From Dehalococcoidia bacterium (lineage in GTDB: Bacteria; Chloroflexota; Dehalococcoidia; SHYB01), in contig SHYB01000008.1 in the NCBI GenBank assembly GCA_009693015.1, forward strand, positions 1 to 61,035: 61,035 nucleotides of DNA, in the 5' to 3' direction. The position numbers were made by a program, and so were the translations under genes. The stretch's first letter is position 1. Each line of letters starts with the position of its first letter. Positions 25,212 to 34,417 of this stretch are shown in pieces. Under the pieces are notes generated by a model. That model ran no database searches and had not been told where the DNA came from. It saw only the letters and a program-made list of their open reading frames with translations.

Positions 25212-26201
25212 TCAGGCGGCGCGGCGCTGGCCCTGCGTAGCCTGGGTGGCGCGCAGCGCTTTGACCAGCGATTCGGCATCGGTGCGGGCGCGCTGCTCAT
25301 CGGCGTATAGCTGGGTGTTGCGCACGCTGAGAGCGAGCTGGTCGGCGGCGGACTGGAGAAAATCGAGGTCGTGGGTGTCAACGGCGACGCGCCGCAGGCC
25401 GACGATCTGGAGGCCGATGCGCTCGCTCTGGGCGTTGAGGGGGATCAGCACCAGGGTGGTGGTGGCTTCGGAGAACAGGCTATGCGCGGGGGCGAGCGAG
25501 GGCGGCAGATATTCGGGCGCGGTTAGCTGGAGGGCTGGGGGAAGCTCCGCATCCGGGTTGGCGAGCTTGAGGATGTTGGCGGCGGCGAGCCGGCCTGCAG
25601 GGATGCCCGCCTGGCCGAAGCACACGAGAGTGCTCCGTGCAGCAGCATGGCCATAGACGACAACGCCGGTGGCGTCAAGCGTGGACTTCACCACGGCGAG
25701 CGCTTGGCTGACGACTTTTTGGGTTTCCAGCGAGGCGGCGCCGGCGCGGGAGAGGTCGGCGAGGGCGGAGAGACGTTTGGCATGCGCCTTGACGCGGTCG
25801 CCCTTCCGGGTGGCGTCTTCAATAAACAGAATCATGAGGGCGCCCATGCCCAGGATGAAGGCGACCTAAATGGACTGGTCGCGGAGCTCATCCACGCGCG
25901 GCGCCCTGCCGAAAATATACGGGGTCAGGATGAAAGGAATGGAGGTCAGGGCGGTGAGGACCAGAGCGCTGATGCCGAAGCGCCATCGCAGAGCGAGGCC
26001 GGCATAGACGACGATGAGGAGGACCTCGGCTTTGTGCAGGACGTGCAGGCGGAAGTACGGCAGATTGTCGACGACGGGCCGCATCGCGGGGATGTAGGTG
26101 AGGACGTGCATGACGGCGTACACGATACATATGGTCCCCGCAATGCCCATGCGCCAGCCACGGTACTTGGAGTTGGTCAGCAGTTGCGCCGCCCGATGCA
26201 T
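25212..26201 (-). pseudogene. membrane-GAF sensor protein interrupted by an amber codon
   Basis: Two open stretches in the same frame are separated only by a TAG at 25866-25868 and together encode about 328 residues. The first 111 residues carry three membrane helices (IAGTICIVYAVMHVLTYI and two more). The TAG falls in RDQSI-*-VAFILGMGALMILF, at the start of a fourth helix, where glutamine would fit. A GAF domain follows (SALADLSRAGAASLETQKVV to LQSAADQLALSVRNTQLY) and the protein ends after a short coiled coil, without a kinase domain. It could be a decayed gene, a sequencing error, or a gene read by amber suppression. If translated, the second part could restart at the ATG at 25847. Confidence 0.7.
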
Positions 26202-26295
26202 CCGCGCCAGTCCCTCCTCTTCACCCCGCCGCCTATGTAGGATTCATCCAGTAGCTCAAGGGTAGCAGCCTGCGGTCGGGCAATCTTGCGGGTTG

Positions 26296-26312
26296 CCCCG
26301 CATTTCGCGGGG
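26296..26312. promoter_or_regulatory. hairpin upstream of uvrA
   Basis: CCCCGC (26296-26301) and GCGGGG (26307-26312) pair around ATTTC. It lies 45 bases before a perfect TATAAT at 26357-26362 that has no good -35. It could be an operator or a terminator of upstream transcription. No LexA-type box is evident. Confidence 0.35.
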
Positions 26313-26395
26313 TACGGATATGCAAAGCCGCTGGGGGCTGCCCGCCGTGGGGCGTGTATAATTTCCCGTACCGCTGTCCTGGGAAGTCTATCCGC

Positions 26396-29278
26396 ATGCC
26401 GCTCAACACCATCTTTGTCAAAGGCGCCCGCGAGCATAACCTCAAGAATATCGACGTTACGATCCCGCGAGACAAGCTGGTGGTTATCACGGGCTTGTCG
26501 GGGTCGGGGAAGTCGTCACTGGCGTTCGATACGATCTACGCGGAGGGGCAGCGGCGCTACGTGGAGTCGCTGTCGGCGTATGCGCGGCAGTTCCTGGGGC
26601 GCATGGAGAAGCCGGACGTTGATTACATCGAGGGGCTAAGCCCGGCGATTTCGATTGACCAGAAGGGGGCGAGCCACAATCCCCGCTCGATCGTGGGGAC
26701 GGTGACGGAGATTTACGACTACCTGCGCCTGCTGTTTGCGCGGGTGGGGAGGCCGCACTGCCCGCAGTGCGGGAGGCCGATCGCGCGGCAGAGCGTGCAG
26801 CAGATCGTGGACGCGGTGCTGGGGCTGCCGCAGGGGACGCGGTTTCTGGTTCTTGCGCCGATGGTGCGGCACAAGAAGGGTGAGCATGCGGCGATCCTGG
26901 ACTCGTTGCGGCAGCAAGGGTATGTGCGGTCGCGGGTGAACGGCGAGGTGCGGGACCTGGCGGAGACGATTACGCTGGACAAGAAGAAATGGCACGACAT
27001 CGAGGCGGTGATTGACCGGTTGGCGATTACGGCGGACGATCATCAGCATGCGCGGATCGCGGAGTCAGTGGAGACGGCGCTGAAGCTGGGGGGCGGGGTG
27101 GTGCTCATCGCCGCGGCGGGCGGGCAGGAGCATGTGTACTCGGAGAAATTCGCCTGCCCGGCGTGCAACATCAGCCTGCCGGAGATCGAGCCGAGGACGT
27201 TCAGCTTCAACAGCCCGCATGGGGCGTGCGCGACGTGTGCCGGCCTGGGGTTCAAGCTGGAGGTTGATCCGGAGCTGGTGATCCCCGACGAGGGGAAGTC
27301 TCTGGGGGAGGGCGCGGTGGCGCCGTGGGCGAGCGCAGGCTCGATGACGCCGTGGTATACGAGCATGCTGCAGGCGATTGCCGATGCGCACGGGATTTCG
27401 CTGCAGACGCCGGTGAGGAAGCTCACCAAGGAGCAGCGGGAGATTATTCTGTACGGGGCGGGCAAGGGCAACACGATCCAGGTGCGCCACGTGGCGAAGA
27501 ACGGCCGGGTGTTTCGTTTTCCGCACCGGCAAGAGGGCGTGGTGTCCAACCTGCAGCGCCGCTACCAGGAGACGGAGTCGGAGTACGTGCGGGGGGAGAT
27601 CGAGCGGTACATGACGGAGCGGCTGTGCCCCGATTGCCAGGGGAGGCGGCTGAAGCGGGAGTCGCTGGGGGTGAAGATCGGTGGGGAGAGCATCATGCAG
27701 GTGACGGGGATGGACATCACGCGGGCGATGGCGTGGGTGCAGGCGCTGGAGGGAAAGAACGGGGGCAAGGCGGTGCTGACGGAGCGGGAGGGCACCATCG
27801 CGCGGCAGATCGTCAAGGAGATCGAGGGGCGGCTCCAGTTCTTGCTGGACATTGGCCTGGACTATCTTTCGCTGGACCGGCGATCGGGCACGCTCTCGGG
27901 GGGGGAGTCGCAGCGGATACGGCTGGCGACGCAGATCGGCAGCGGGCTGATGGGGGTGCTGTACGTGTGCGACGAGCCGTCGGTGGGGCTGCACGCGGCC
28001 GACGACGCACGGCTGATCGCCACGCTGCTGCGGCTGCGGGACCTGGGCAACACGGTGATTGTGGTGGAGCACGATGAGGCGGTGATGCGGGCGAGCGATT
28101 GGATCATTGACCTTGGCCCCGGTGCGGGCGAGCACGGCGGGCACCTGGTGGCGGAGGGCACGATCAGGGATATCGAACGCAGCAAGGCGTCAATCACGGG
28201 GCAGTATCTTTCCGGCGCACGGGAGATTCCCACGCCCGCGGAATTTCGCCAGGGGAGCGGGAAGCGCATCGTGATCAAGGGGGCGCGGGAGAACAATCTC
28301 AAGAACGTGACGGTGGAGATTCCGCTGGGCAAGCTGGTGTGCGTGACGGGCGTATCGGGGTCGGGGAAGAGCACGCTGATCAATGAGGTGCTGTACAAGA
28401 AGCTGGCGCAGGTGTTTTACCGGGCGAAGGACCACCCGGGCAAGGCGGATGCGATCACCGGCCTGGAGCATGTGGACAAGGTGGTGGATATTGACCAAAC
28501 ACCTATCGGTCGGACGCCGCGGAGCAACCCGACGACGTATGTGGGGGCGTTTACACCGATCCGCGAGATGTTCGCCACGGTGGCGGAGGCGCGGGCGCGC
28601 GGCTATACGGCGGGACGTTTTTCGTTCAACGTGAAGGGTGGGCGGTGCGAGTCATGCGCGGGGGACGGGTACGTGAAGATCGAGATGCAGTTTCTGCCGG
28701 ACGTGACGGTGCCGTGCGAGGTGTGCGAGGGGAAGCGGTATAACCGCGAGGCGCTGGAGATTTTGTTCAAGGGGAAGAGCATCGCCGATGTGCTGGACAT
28801 GACGGTCGCGGAGGGGCAGGAGTTCTTCGCCAATATTCCCGTGATCAACAACAAGCTGAAGACGATGCTCGAGGTGGGGCTGGGATATATCCGGCTGGGG
28901 CAGCCGGCGACGACGCTGTCCGGGGGGGAGGCGCAGCGCGTGAAGCTGTCCACGGAGCTTTCGCGGCGCTCCACGGGGCGGACGCTGTACATTCTGGACG
29001 AGCCGACGACGGGGCTGTCGTTCGAAGATGCGGCGTCGCTGCTGAAGGTGCTGCACCGGCTGGCGGACGCGGGGAATACGGTGATTCTCATCGAGCATCA
29101 CCTCGATCTCATCAAGAATGCGGACTGGATTATTGACCTGGGGCCGGGGGCGGGGGATAAGGGTGGGGAGGTGGTGGCGGTGGGGACGCCGGCGGAGATT
29201 GCGAGGAACAGGAAGTCGGTGACGGGGAAGTGGCTGGCGCCGGTGATGAAGAGGGCGCGGGTGAAGGCGGGGGCGTAA
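26396..29278 (+). CDS. uvrA: excinuclease ABC subunit A
   Basis: Damage-sensing ATPase of nucleotide excision repair. 960 aa, full length. Two ABC modules: Walker [10 protein letters not shown] at 33-41 and GVSGSGKST near 655, with signatures [12 protein letters not shown] and [12 protein letters not shown]. Zinc modules include CPACNIS...CATCAGLG (about 256-285) and CESCAGDGY...[10 protein letters not shown] (about 757-785). In the last Walker B region [12 protein letters not shown] the usual histidine of TTGLHFED is serine, a mild oddity. The ATG at 26396 ([16 protein letters not shown]) is preferred over the frame upstream. Confidence 0.97.
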   Translation: MPLNTIFVKGAREHNLKNIDVTIPRDKLVVITGLSGSGKSSLAFDTIYAEGQRRYVESLSAYARQFLGRMEKPDVDYIEGLSPAISIDQKGASHNPRSIVGTVTEIYDYLRLLFARVGRPHCPQCGRPIARQSVQQIVDAVLGLPQGTRFLVLAPMVRHKKGEHAAILDSLRQQGYVRSRVNGEVRDLAETITLDKKKWHDIEAVIDRLAITADDHQHARIAESVETALKLGGGVVLIAAAGGQEHVYSEKFACPACNISLPEIEPRTFSFNSPHGACATCAGLGFKLEVDPELVIPDEGKSLGEGAVAPWASAGSMTPWYTSMLQAIADAHGISLQTPVRKLTKEQREIILYGAGKGNTIQVRHVAKNGRVFRFPHRQEGVVSNLQRRYQETESEYVRGEIERYMTERLCPDCQGRRLKRESLGVKIGGESIMQVTGMDITRAMAWVQALEGKNGGKAVLTEREGTIARQIVKEIEGRLQFLLDIGLDYLSLDRRSGTLSGGESQRIRLATQIGSGLMGVLYVCDEPSVGLHAADDARLIATLLRLRDLGNTVIVVEHDEAVMRASDWIIDLGPGAGEHGGHLVAEGTIRDIERSKASITGQYLSGAREIPTPAEFRQGSGKRIVIKGARENNLKNVTVEIPLGKLVCVTGVSGSGKSTLINEVLYKKLAQVFYRAKDHPGKADAITGLEHVDKVVDIDQTPIGRTPRSNPTTYVGAFTPIREMFATVAEARARGYTAGRFSFNVKGGRCESCAGDGYVKIEMQFLPDVTVPCEVCEGKRYNREALEILFKGKSIADVLDMTVAEGQEFFANIPVINNKLKTMLEVGLGYIRLGQPATTLSGGEAQRVKLSTELSRRSTGRTLYILDEPTTGLSFEDAASLLKVLHRLADAGNTVILIEHHLDLIKNADWIIDLGPGAGDKGGEVVAVGTPAEIARNRKSVTGKWLAPVMKRARVKAGA

Positions 29279-29300
29279 GGTTCCTCGCCGGCCCCCTGCA

Positions 29301-29329
29301 TTGACGGGCCAACAGGTGCGCTGTACCCT
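29301..29329 (+). promoter_or_regulatory. possible promoter of the nuo operon
   Basis: TTGACG at 29301-29306, a 17-base spacer and TACCCT at 29324-29329. The -35 is good, the -10 weak. It lies between uvrA and nuoA and argues against the open-frame TTG at 29301 being the nuoA start. Confidence 0.4.
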
Positions 29330-29399
29330 ATGGCTGGCGATTTTACTCCTGATTGGCGCTACGGTTGTGCGACGCGGGCCGCTGGGCCGGAGGACAGGT

Positions 29400-29777
29400 T
29401 TGACCGGCGAGTATTTTACTGATTACACGGCAGTGCTGGTGGCGACGATCGCCGGTGCGGTGATGGTGCTGTCGGGGTTCCTTGCGGCGATGGTCGTCTC
29501 GCCGCGGGCGCGGTCGGCGATGAAGGACATCCCGTATGAGTGCGGGGTTGTGCCGTTCCCGGGCAGGGGATGGACGCAGACGCATATCCGGTATTACTTG
29601 TTTGCCATCCTGTTCCTGGTGTTCGATGTGGAGGCGGTGTTCCTCTTTCCCTGGGCGGTGATTTTCCTCGGCCCGGAGGTCGCCTCGGCGGTGTTCTACG
29701 AGATGCTGGTATTCATGGGTATCCTGTTTTTCGGGCTGATCTACGCCTGGAAGAAGGGGGTGCTGGAGTGGAGATAA
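29400..29777 (+). CDS. nuoA: NADH-quinone oxidoreductase subunit A
   Basis: Small membrane subunit of Complex I, 125 aa with three helices. The family motif [12 protein letters not shown] sits near residue 42, followed by [22 protein letters not shown]. The open frame reaches back to 29301, but the TTG at 29400 has GGAGGA five bases upstream and gives the usual length, so it is taken as the start. It overlaps nuoB by ten bases. Confidence 0.93.
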   Translation: MTGEYFTDYTAVLVATIAGAVMVLSGFLAAMVVSPRARSAMKDIPYECGVVPFPGRGWTQTHIRYYLFAILFLVFDVEAVFLFPWAVIFLGPEVASAVFYEMLVFMGILFFGLIYAWKKGVLEWR

Positions 29778-30289
29778 AGGTCACGCCGGACCGGCTGTGG
29801 AAGGGCGAAAGCCTGCTGCATAAGTCGGGGGCGCCGGGGGTGATCACCGGCAAGTCTGACGAACTGATTGCGATGGCAAGGAAGTCGTCGCTGTGGCCGC
29901 TGACGTTTGGGCTGGCGTGCTGCGCTATCGAGATGATCAGCACGTACATGGCGCACCACGACCTGGACCGGTTCGGGATCGTGACGTGGCCGTCGCCGCG
30001 GCAGTCGGACGTGATGATCGTTGCGGGGACGGTGGTGAAGAAGATGGCGGAGCCGATCAAGCTGCTGTACGAGCAGATGCCATCGCCGAAGTGGGTGATC
30101 GCGATGGGGAGCTGCGCGACGTGCGGCGGGCCGTACACGCGGTCGTACTCCGTGGTGATGGGCGTAGATAAGATCATCCCGGTGGATATCTATGTGCCGG
30201 GGTGCCCGCCGCGGCCGGAGTCGCTGATGGATGCGCTGATCAAGCTGCAAGACAAGATCATGCGCGAGGGCAAGACGCCCCGTGCCTGA
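29768..30289 (+). CDS. nuoB: NADH-quinone oxidoreductase subunit B
   Basis: Carries the terminal N2 4Fe-4S cluster that reduces quinone. 173 aa. The four ligands are visible: the adjacent cysteines in [10 protein letters not shown], then [11 protein letters not shown] and VPGCPPRPE. The GTG at 29768 is inside the end of nuoA, giving the normal N-terminus [13 protein letters not shown]. Its stop overlaps nuoC by eight bases. Confidence 0.96.
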   Translation: MEIKVTPDRLWKGESLLHKSGAPGVITGKSDELIAMARKSSLWPLTFGLACCAIEMISTYMAHHDLDRFGIVTWPSPRQSDVMIVAGTVVKKMAEPIKLLYEQMPSPKWVIAMGSCATCGGPYTRSYSVVMGVDKIIPVDIYVPGCPPRPESLMDALIKLQDKIMREGKTPRA

Positions 30290-30851
30290 GCCGCGGCCGG
30301 TCCGCCGGGGCCCGGAGAAGGCCGAGCCTGTGGCGCCGGTGCGGCCGGACGCGAAGATGGAGGCGTTGCTGAAGGAGGCGTTCGCCGGATTCGGGGCCGC
30401 GTTCGGCTACGCGGTGGATGAGGTGACGGTGACGGCGCCGCGGGAGCGGATCGTGGAGGCGTGCCGGCTGGCGAAGGACGATCCGCGGCTGCGCTTCGAC
30501 TATCTGCGGTGCCTGGCGGTGACGGAGTACGGCGATTACTTTCAGGCGGCGTACCTCCTGTTTTCCACAGCGCTGGGGCATAAGGCGATGCTGAAGACGA
30601 ACGCGCCGAAGGACGACGCCGTTATCCCGTCGGTGATGGGCGTGTGGCGCGGCGCGGACTGGCACGAGCGGGAGGGGGCGGAGCTGTTCGGGGTGACGTT
30701 CGCGGGGCACCCGGATTTGAAGCACCTGCTGCTGTTCGATGAGTTCTCAGGCAAATATCCCATGCGCAAGGATTTTCCGTTTGAAGAGACGGTGGACTGG
30801 ACGCCGGAGAACGACCGGCCGTGGAGCCGTTTGCCGCAGGAGGGATCGTAA
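30282..30851 (+). CDS. nuoC: NADH-quinone oxidoreductase subunit C
   Basis: Peripheral-arm subunit of 30-kDa type. 189 aa, with the signature [28 protein letters not shown]-type run near residue 125 and the C-terminal PMRKDFPF. The GTG start is inside nuoB. The last base of its TAA is the first base of the nuoD ATG, giving translational coupling. It is separate from nuoD, not fused as in E. coli. Confidence 0.95.
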   Translation: MPEPRPVRRGPEKAEPVAPVRPDAKMEALLKEAFAGFGAAFGYAVDEVTVTAPRERIVEACRLAKDDPRLRFDYLRCLAVTEYGDYFQAAYLLFSTALGHKAMLKTNAPKDDAVIPSVMGVWRGADWHEREGAELFGVTFAGHPDLKHLLLFDEFSGKYPMRKDFPFEETVDWTPENDRPWSRLPQEGS

Positions 30852-31972
30852 TGGCAGGGGAGCGCGGGGTGGAGACGGTGGATATGCTGCTCAACATGGG
30901 GCCGCAGCATCCCAGCACGCACGGGGTGTTCCGCATGATCCTGAAGGTAGATGGGGAGCGGGTGGAGGATGCGGAGGCGGTGGTGGGCTATTTGCATCGC
31001 GGCTCGGAGAAGCTGTGCGAGCGGGAGAACTACCGCCAGATCATTACGCTGTTCGACCGGCTGGATTACATCTCGAACTTCAATAATGAGCTGGTGTTTT
31101 GCCTGGCGGCGGAGAAGCTGATGGGGATCGAGGCGCCGGAGCGGGCGCAGTACATTCGCACGATCATGTGCGAGCTGAATCGCATCTCTAGTCATATGAT
31201 GTTTTATGGGGCGTACGGCACGGACGTGGGGGTATTCGCTACGGCGTTCATGTACGGTTTCCGCGAACGGGAGGTAATCCAGCAGGTCTTTGAGGCGGTG
31301 AGCGGCGCGCGGATGATGCACAGCTATATCCGCGTGGGCGGGGTGGCGCAGGAGGTGCCCGCGGACTTTGTGCCGCGTGTGCGCGCTGTGCTGAGCGGTC
31401 TCAAGCGGGGGATCGAGGAGTGCGACCGGCTGCTGACGCGGAACGAGATTTTCTTGGGGCGCACGCGGGGCATCGGGGTGCTGTCGGCGCAGGACGCCAT
31501 TGACTACGGGTGCAGCGGCCCGGTGCTGCGTGCGAGCGGCGTGCCGCTGGACGTGCGGGCGGCGGAGCCGTACCTGGTGTACGATCGCTTCACCTTTGAC
31601 ATTCCCCTGGGCAAGAGCGGCGATTGCTGGGACCGCTACTGGGTGCGGATGGAGGAGATGCGCCAGTCCATTTCGATTATCGAGCAGGCGCTGACGCAGA
31701 TGCCTGAGGGGGCGATTCAGACGCCGGTGGCGAAGTTTGGTTTTGTGAAGCCGCCGAAGGGCGATGCGTACGTGCGGGCGGAGAACCCGCGGGGCGATTT
31801 CGGGGTGTATCTGGTGAGCGAGGGAAAGGAGACGCCGTATCGCGTGAAGATTCGCGCGCCCTCGTTCTGCAACCTGATGGCGCTGCGGCAGATGGTGCGA
31901 GGGTCGTACCTTGCCGACGCGGTGGTGATCCTAGGGTCGCTGGATATCGTGCTCGGCGAGGTGGACCGGTGA
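30851..31972 (+). CDS. nuoD: NADH-quinone oxidoreductase subunit D
   Basis: 49-kDa-type subunit lining the quinone pocket. 373 aa. It shows the quinone-site MGPQHPSTHGV at 16-26 with its conserved His, CELNRISSHMM near 110, and a C-terminus DAVVILGSLDIVLGEVDR with the terminal Asp-Arg of the family. Start ATG at 30851 overlaps the nuoC stop; the stop overlaps the nuoH GTG (GTGA). Confidence 0.97.
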   Translation: MAGERGVETVDMLLNMGPQHPSTHGVFRMILKVDGERVEDAEAVVGYLHRGSEKLCERENYRQIITLFDRLDYISNFNNELVFCLAAEKLMGIEAPERAQYIRTIMCELNRISSHMMFYGAYGTDVGVFATAFMYGFREREVIQQVFEAVSGARMMHSYIRVGGVAQEVPADFVPRVRAVLSGLKRGIEECDRLLTRNEIFLGRTRGIGVLSAQDAIDYGCSGPVLRASGVPLDVRAAEPYLVYDRFTFDIPLGKSGDCWDRYWVRMEEMRQSISIIEQALTQMPEGAIQTPVAKFGFVKPPKGDAYVRAENPRGDFGVYLVSEGKETPYRVKIRAPSFCNLMALRQMVRGSYLADAVVILGSLDIVLGEVDR

Positions 31973-33087
31973 GTTGGACAGACCTCGGCTGGATCGTGCT
32001 GAGCGTGGCGATCTTCATTGGGTTCATCACGGTGGTGGTGCTGGCGCTGACGTATGCGGAACGGAAGCTGATCGCGCGGGTGCAGCAACGCATCGGGCCG
32101 ATGCGCACGGGGCCGTTCGGCCTGCTGCAGCCTGTTGCGGATGCAATCAAATTGCTGGCGAAGGAAGACCTGACGCCGGGGCGGTCGGACAAGGCGACGT
32201 TTTGGATCGCGCCGGTGGTGGTGTTCGTGCCTGCGTTTGTGGCCTGGGTGACGATCCCCTTCACGCGGGACATCGCGATTCGCAACCTGGAGTTCGGCAT
32301 TCTGTTCATTATGGCGGTGTCGGGCGTGTCCGTGGCGGGCGTGCTCATGGCGGGGTTCGGGTCGTTCAACAAATATGCGGCGCTGGGCGGTTTGCGTGCG
32401 GCGGCGCAGCTGATGAGCTACGAGCTGCCGCTGGTGGTGGGCGTGCTGGGGGTAGTGATGATCGCAGGGTCAATGGATTTGCGCGTGATCGTGGCGGAGC
32501 AGGACGCGGTGTGGTACATCGCGTTGCAGCCGGTGGCGTTTCTCCTCTTTATCATTGCCGGGCTTGCCGAGGTGATGCGGCCGCCGTTCGATATCCCCGT
32601 GGCGGAGTCGGAAGTGGCGGGCGGGCCGTTCATCGAGTACAGCGGCATGCACTGGTCTATGTTTTCGCTGGCGGAGTATGCCAACACGTTTGCGGTGGCG
32701 GTGCTGGCGGCGCTGCTGTTCCTGGGCGGATGGCGCGGCCCGGCGCCGGAGTCGGGATGGGCACAGGACATGGTGCAGGCGCTGTGGCTGCTGGTCAAGG
32801 TGAGCGGGATGCTGGCGGCGATGTTCTGGCTGCGCACGACCATTCCGCGGCTGCGGATTGACCAGCTGATGGCGGTGGCGTGGAAAGGGCTGTTGCCCGT
32901 CGCGTTCCTCAACGTGCTGCTGACGGCGTTCTATCTGTACTACGGATGGCCGGCCTGGACGATCACGGCGATGTCGTGCGGGGTGATGGGGGGCGCGGTT
33001 GCACTGTATTACCGGCGGCGGAGCGCGCGCAGGGGCATGCCGGAGACGGCGCGTGTGCGCGTGGAGCGGGGGAGGGTCGTAGGATGA
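31969..33087 (+). CDS. nuoH: NADH-quinone oxidoreductase subunit H
   Basis: Membrane subunit that joins the peripheral arm to the proton-pumping arm. 372 aa, about eight helices. Conserved AERKLIARVQQRIGPMRTGPFGLLQ at about 29-53 and RPPFDIPVAESEVAGG near 205 (the quinone-cavity acidic loop). The C-terminal tail is basic. GTG start overlapping nuoD; stop overlapping nuoI as ATGA. Confidence 0.97.
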   Translation: MSWTDLGWIVLSVAIFIGFITVVVLALTYAERKLIARVQQRIGPMRTGPFGLLQPVADAIKLLAKEDLTPGRSDKATFWIAPVVVFVPAFVAWVTIPFTRDIAIRNLEFGILFIMAVSGVSVAGVLMAGFGSFNKYAALGGLRAAAQLMSYELPLVVGVLGVVMIAGSMDLRVIVAEQDAVWYIALQPVAFLLFIIAGLAEVMRPPFDIPVAESEVAGGPFIEYSGMHWSMFSLAEYANTFAVAVLAALLFLGGWRGPAPESGWAQDMVQALWLLVKVSGMLAAMFWLRTTIPRLRIDQLMAVAWKGLLPVAFLNVLLTAFYLYYGWPAWTITAMSCGVMGGAVALYYRRRSARRGMPETARVRVERGRVVG

Positions 33088-33593
33088 TCGGGCTGCTGCG
33101 CGCGATGGGGGTGACGCTGAAGACGATGCTGCGCAAGCCGGTGACGGTGCAGTATCCCGATGCGCATTTGCCAATCTCGCCGCGGATGCTGGGCTTTCCC
33201 GCGCTGCTGTGGGACTCGGCGGTGGACGAGCCGGCATGCGTGGGATGCAAGGTGTGCGAAAGGTACTGCCCCACGGATTGCATCAGCGTGACGATGAAGG
33301 ACAACCCGCTGGCGAAGGAGGGGAAGAGCACGCGGCGCAAGATGGTGGACGACTTCCAGATCCGCCTGGAGCGCTGCATTTTGTGCGGCATCTGCGTGGA
33401 GGTGTGCAACTTCGAGGCGATTGCCATGACGGACTACCACGAGCAGGCGGACATCAGCCGGGGAGGGTTGCTGGCGACGAAGGACGATCTGTTCCGCATG
33501 GGGCGGGACTTTCAGCAGCGGGCAGGGATCAAGGTGACGCCGGGGACGCCCAAATTGGAGGCGGCCGCGCCACCCAAAGAAGGCAGCGCGTGA
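33084..33593 (+). CDS. nuoI: NADH-quinone oxidoreductase subunit I
   Basis: Ferredoxin-like subunit with two 4Fe-4S clusters (N6a/N6b). 169 aa. First motif CVGCKVCERYCPTDC near 52; second CILCGICVEVCNFEAI near 95, where the usual Cys-Pro after the fourth ligand is Cys-Asn. The tail after about 140 is unconserved. The start ATG overlaps the nuoH stop and the stop overlaps the nuoJ GTG. Confidence 0.95.
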   Translation: MIGLLRAMGVTLKTMLRKPVTVQYPDAHLPISPRMLGFPALLWDSAVDEPACVGCKVCERYCPTDCISVTMKDNPLAKEGKSTRRKMVDDFQIRLERCILCGICVEVCNFEAIAMTDYHEQADISRGGLLATKDDLFRMGRDFQQRAGIKVTPGTPKLEAAAPPKEGSA

Positions 33594-34084
33594 GCCCGCA
33601 GGAGGCGGTGTTCTTGGCGGTGTCCGCGGTGGCCGTGGCGGGCGGCTTGGGCGCGGTGCTGGCGCGCAACGTGGTGCATGCCTCGCTGTTTCTCCTGTTG
33701 AGCCTGATGGCAGTGGCGGGAATCTTTGTATTGTTGTTCGCCCCGTTCCTTGCGGTGGTGCAGGTGCTGATTTACGGCGGGGCGATTGTGGTGGTGGTGC
33801 TGTTCGCGCTGATGCTGACGCGGTGGGGCGATGAGCCGGAGCGCCTGGACAATCGCCAGCGGCCATTGGCGGCGCTGACGGGGCTTGCGGCGCTGGGGAC
33901 GCTGACAGGGGTGATCGTGGCGACGGCGTGGCCGAGCGCACCGGAACCGGGGCCGTCGAGCTTCCGCGCGTTCAGCGAGACGCTGTTCGGGCAGTGGGCG
34001 GTGCCGTTTGAGATAGCGTCGCTGCTGCTGCTGGTGGCGCTGATCGGCGCGATTGTGATCGCACGCCCAGGGGACCGGCGGTGA
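33590..34084 (+). CDS. nuoJ: NADH-quinone oxidoreductase subunit J
   Basis: Membrane subunit, 164 aa, five helices. The family's conserved third helix is seen as FLAVVQVLIYGGAIVVVVLFALML near residue 50, with the helix-breaking Tyr-Gly-Gly. The frame is open upstream through nuoI; the start is the GTG at 33590, coupled to the nuoI stop. It overlaps nuoK by four bases. Confidence 0.94.
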   Translation: MSPQEAVFLAVSAVAVAGGLGAVLARNVVHASLFLLLSLMAVAGIFVLLFAPFLAVVQVLIYGGAIVVVVLFALMLTRWGDEPERLDNRQRPLAALTGLAALGTLTGVIVATAWPSAPEPGPSSFRAFSETLFGQWAVPFEIASLLLLVALIGAIVIARPGDRR

Positions 34085-34389
34085 TCCAACTGGAGTGGGT
34101 GCTGGTGGTGAGCGCGATCCTCTTTGCTATTGGAGTGTACGGCGTGCTGGCGCGCCGCAACGCGGTGATGGTGCTGCTGGCTATTGAGCTGATGCTTAAC
34201 GCGGTGAACATCAACATGATCGCGTTTGCCGCCTACCTGCATCCCACGGCGATGGTGGGCTTTGTGTTCGCGGTATTCATTATTACGGTGGCGGCGGCGG
34301 AGGTGGGCCTGGCGCTGGCGGTGATCCTGCGGCTGTATCGCAGCAAGGGGTCGGCGAATCTGGATGACGTGAATCTCATGAAATGGTAG
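34081..34389 (+). CDS. nuoK: NADH-quinone oxidoreductase subunit K
   Basis: Antiporter-like small membrane subunit, 102 aa, three helices. Conserved VLLAIELMLNAVNINMIAF near residue 36 holds the buried glutamate needed for proton transfer; a second glutamate lies in AAAEVGLALAV near 72. GTG start overlapping nuoJ. The end of the gene is duplicated in the gap before nuoL (ATGAAATGGYAGG at 34378 and 34395). Confidence 0.96.
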   Translation: MIQLEWVLVVSAILFAIGVYGVLARRNAVMVLLAIELMLNAVNINMIAFAAYLHPTAMVGFVFAVFIITVAAAEVGLALAVILRLYRSKGSANLDDVNLMKW

Positions 34390-34417
34390 GGCTGATGAAA
34401 TGGCAGGCGGATAAGGG

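Noticed and set aside
29301-29399. Longer nuoA beginning at TTG 29301
   Set aside because: The extension has no similarity to the family, overlaps a likely promoter, and the TTG at 29400 has a good ribosome-binding site and gives normal length.
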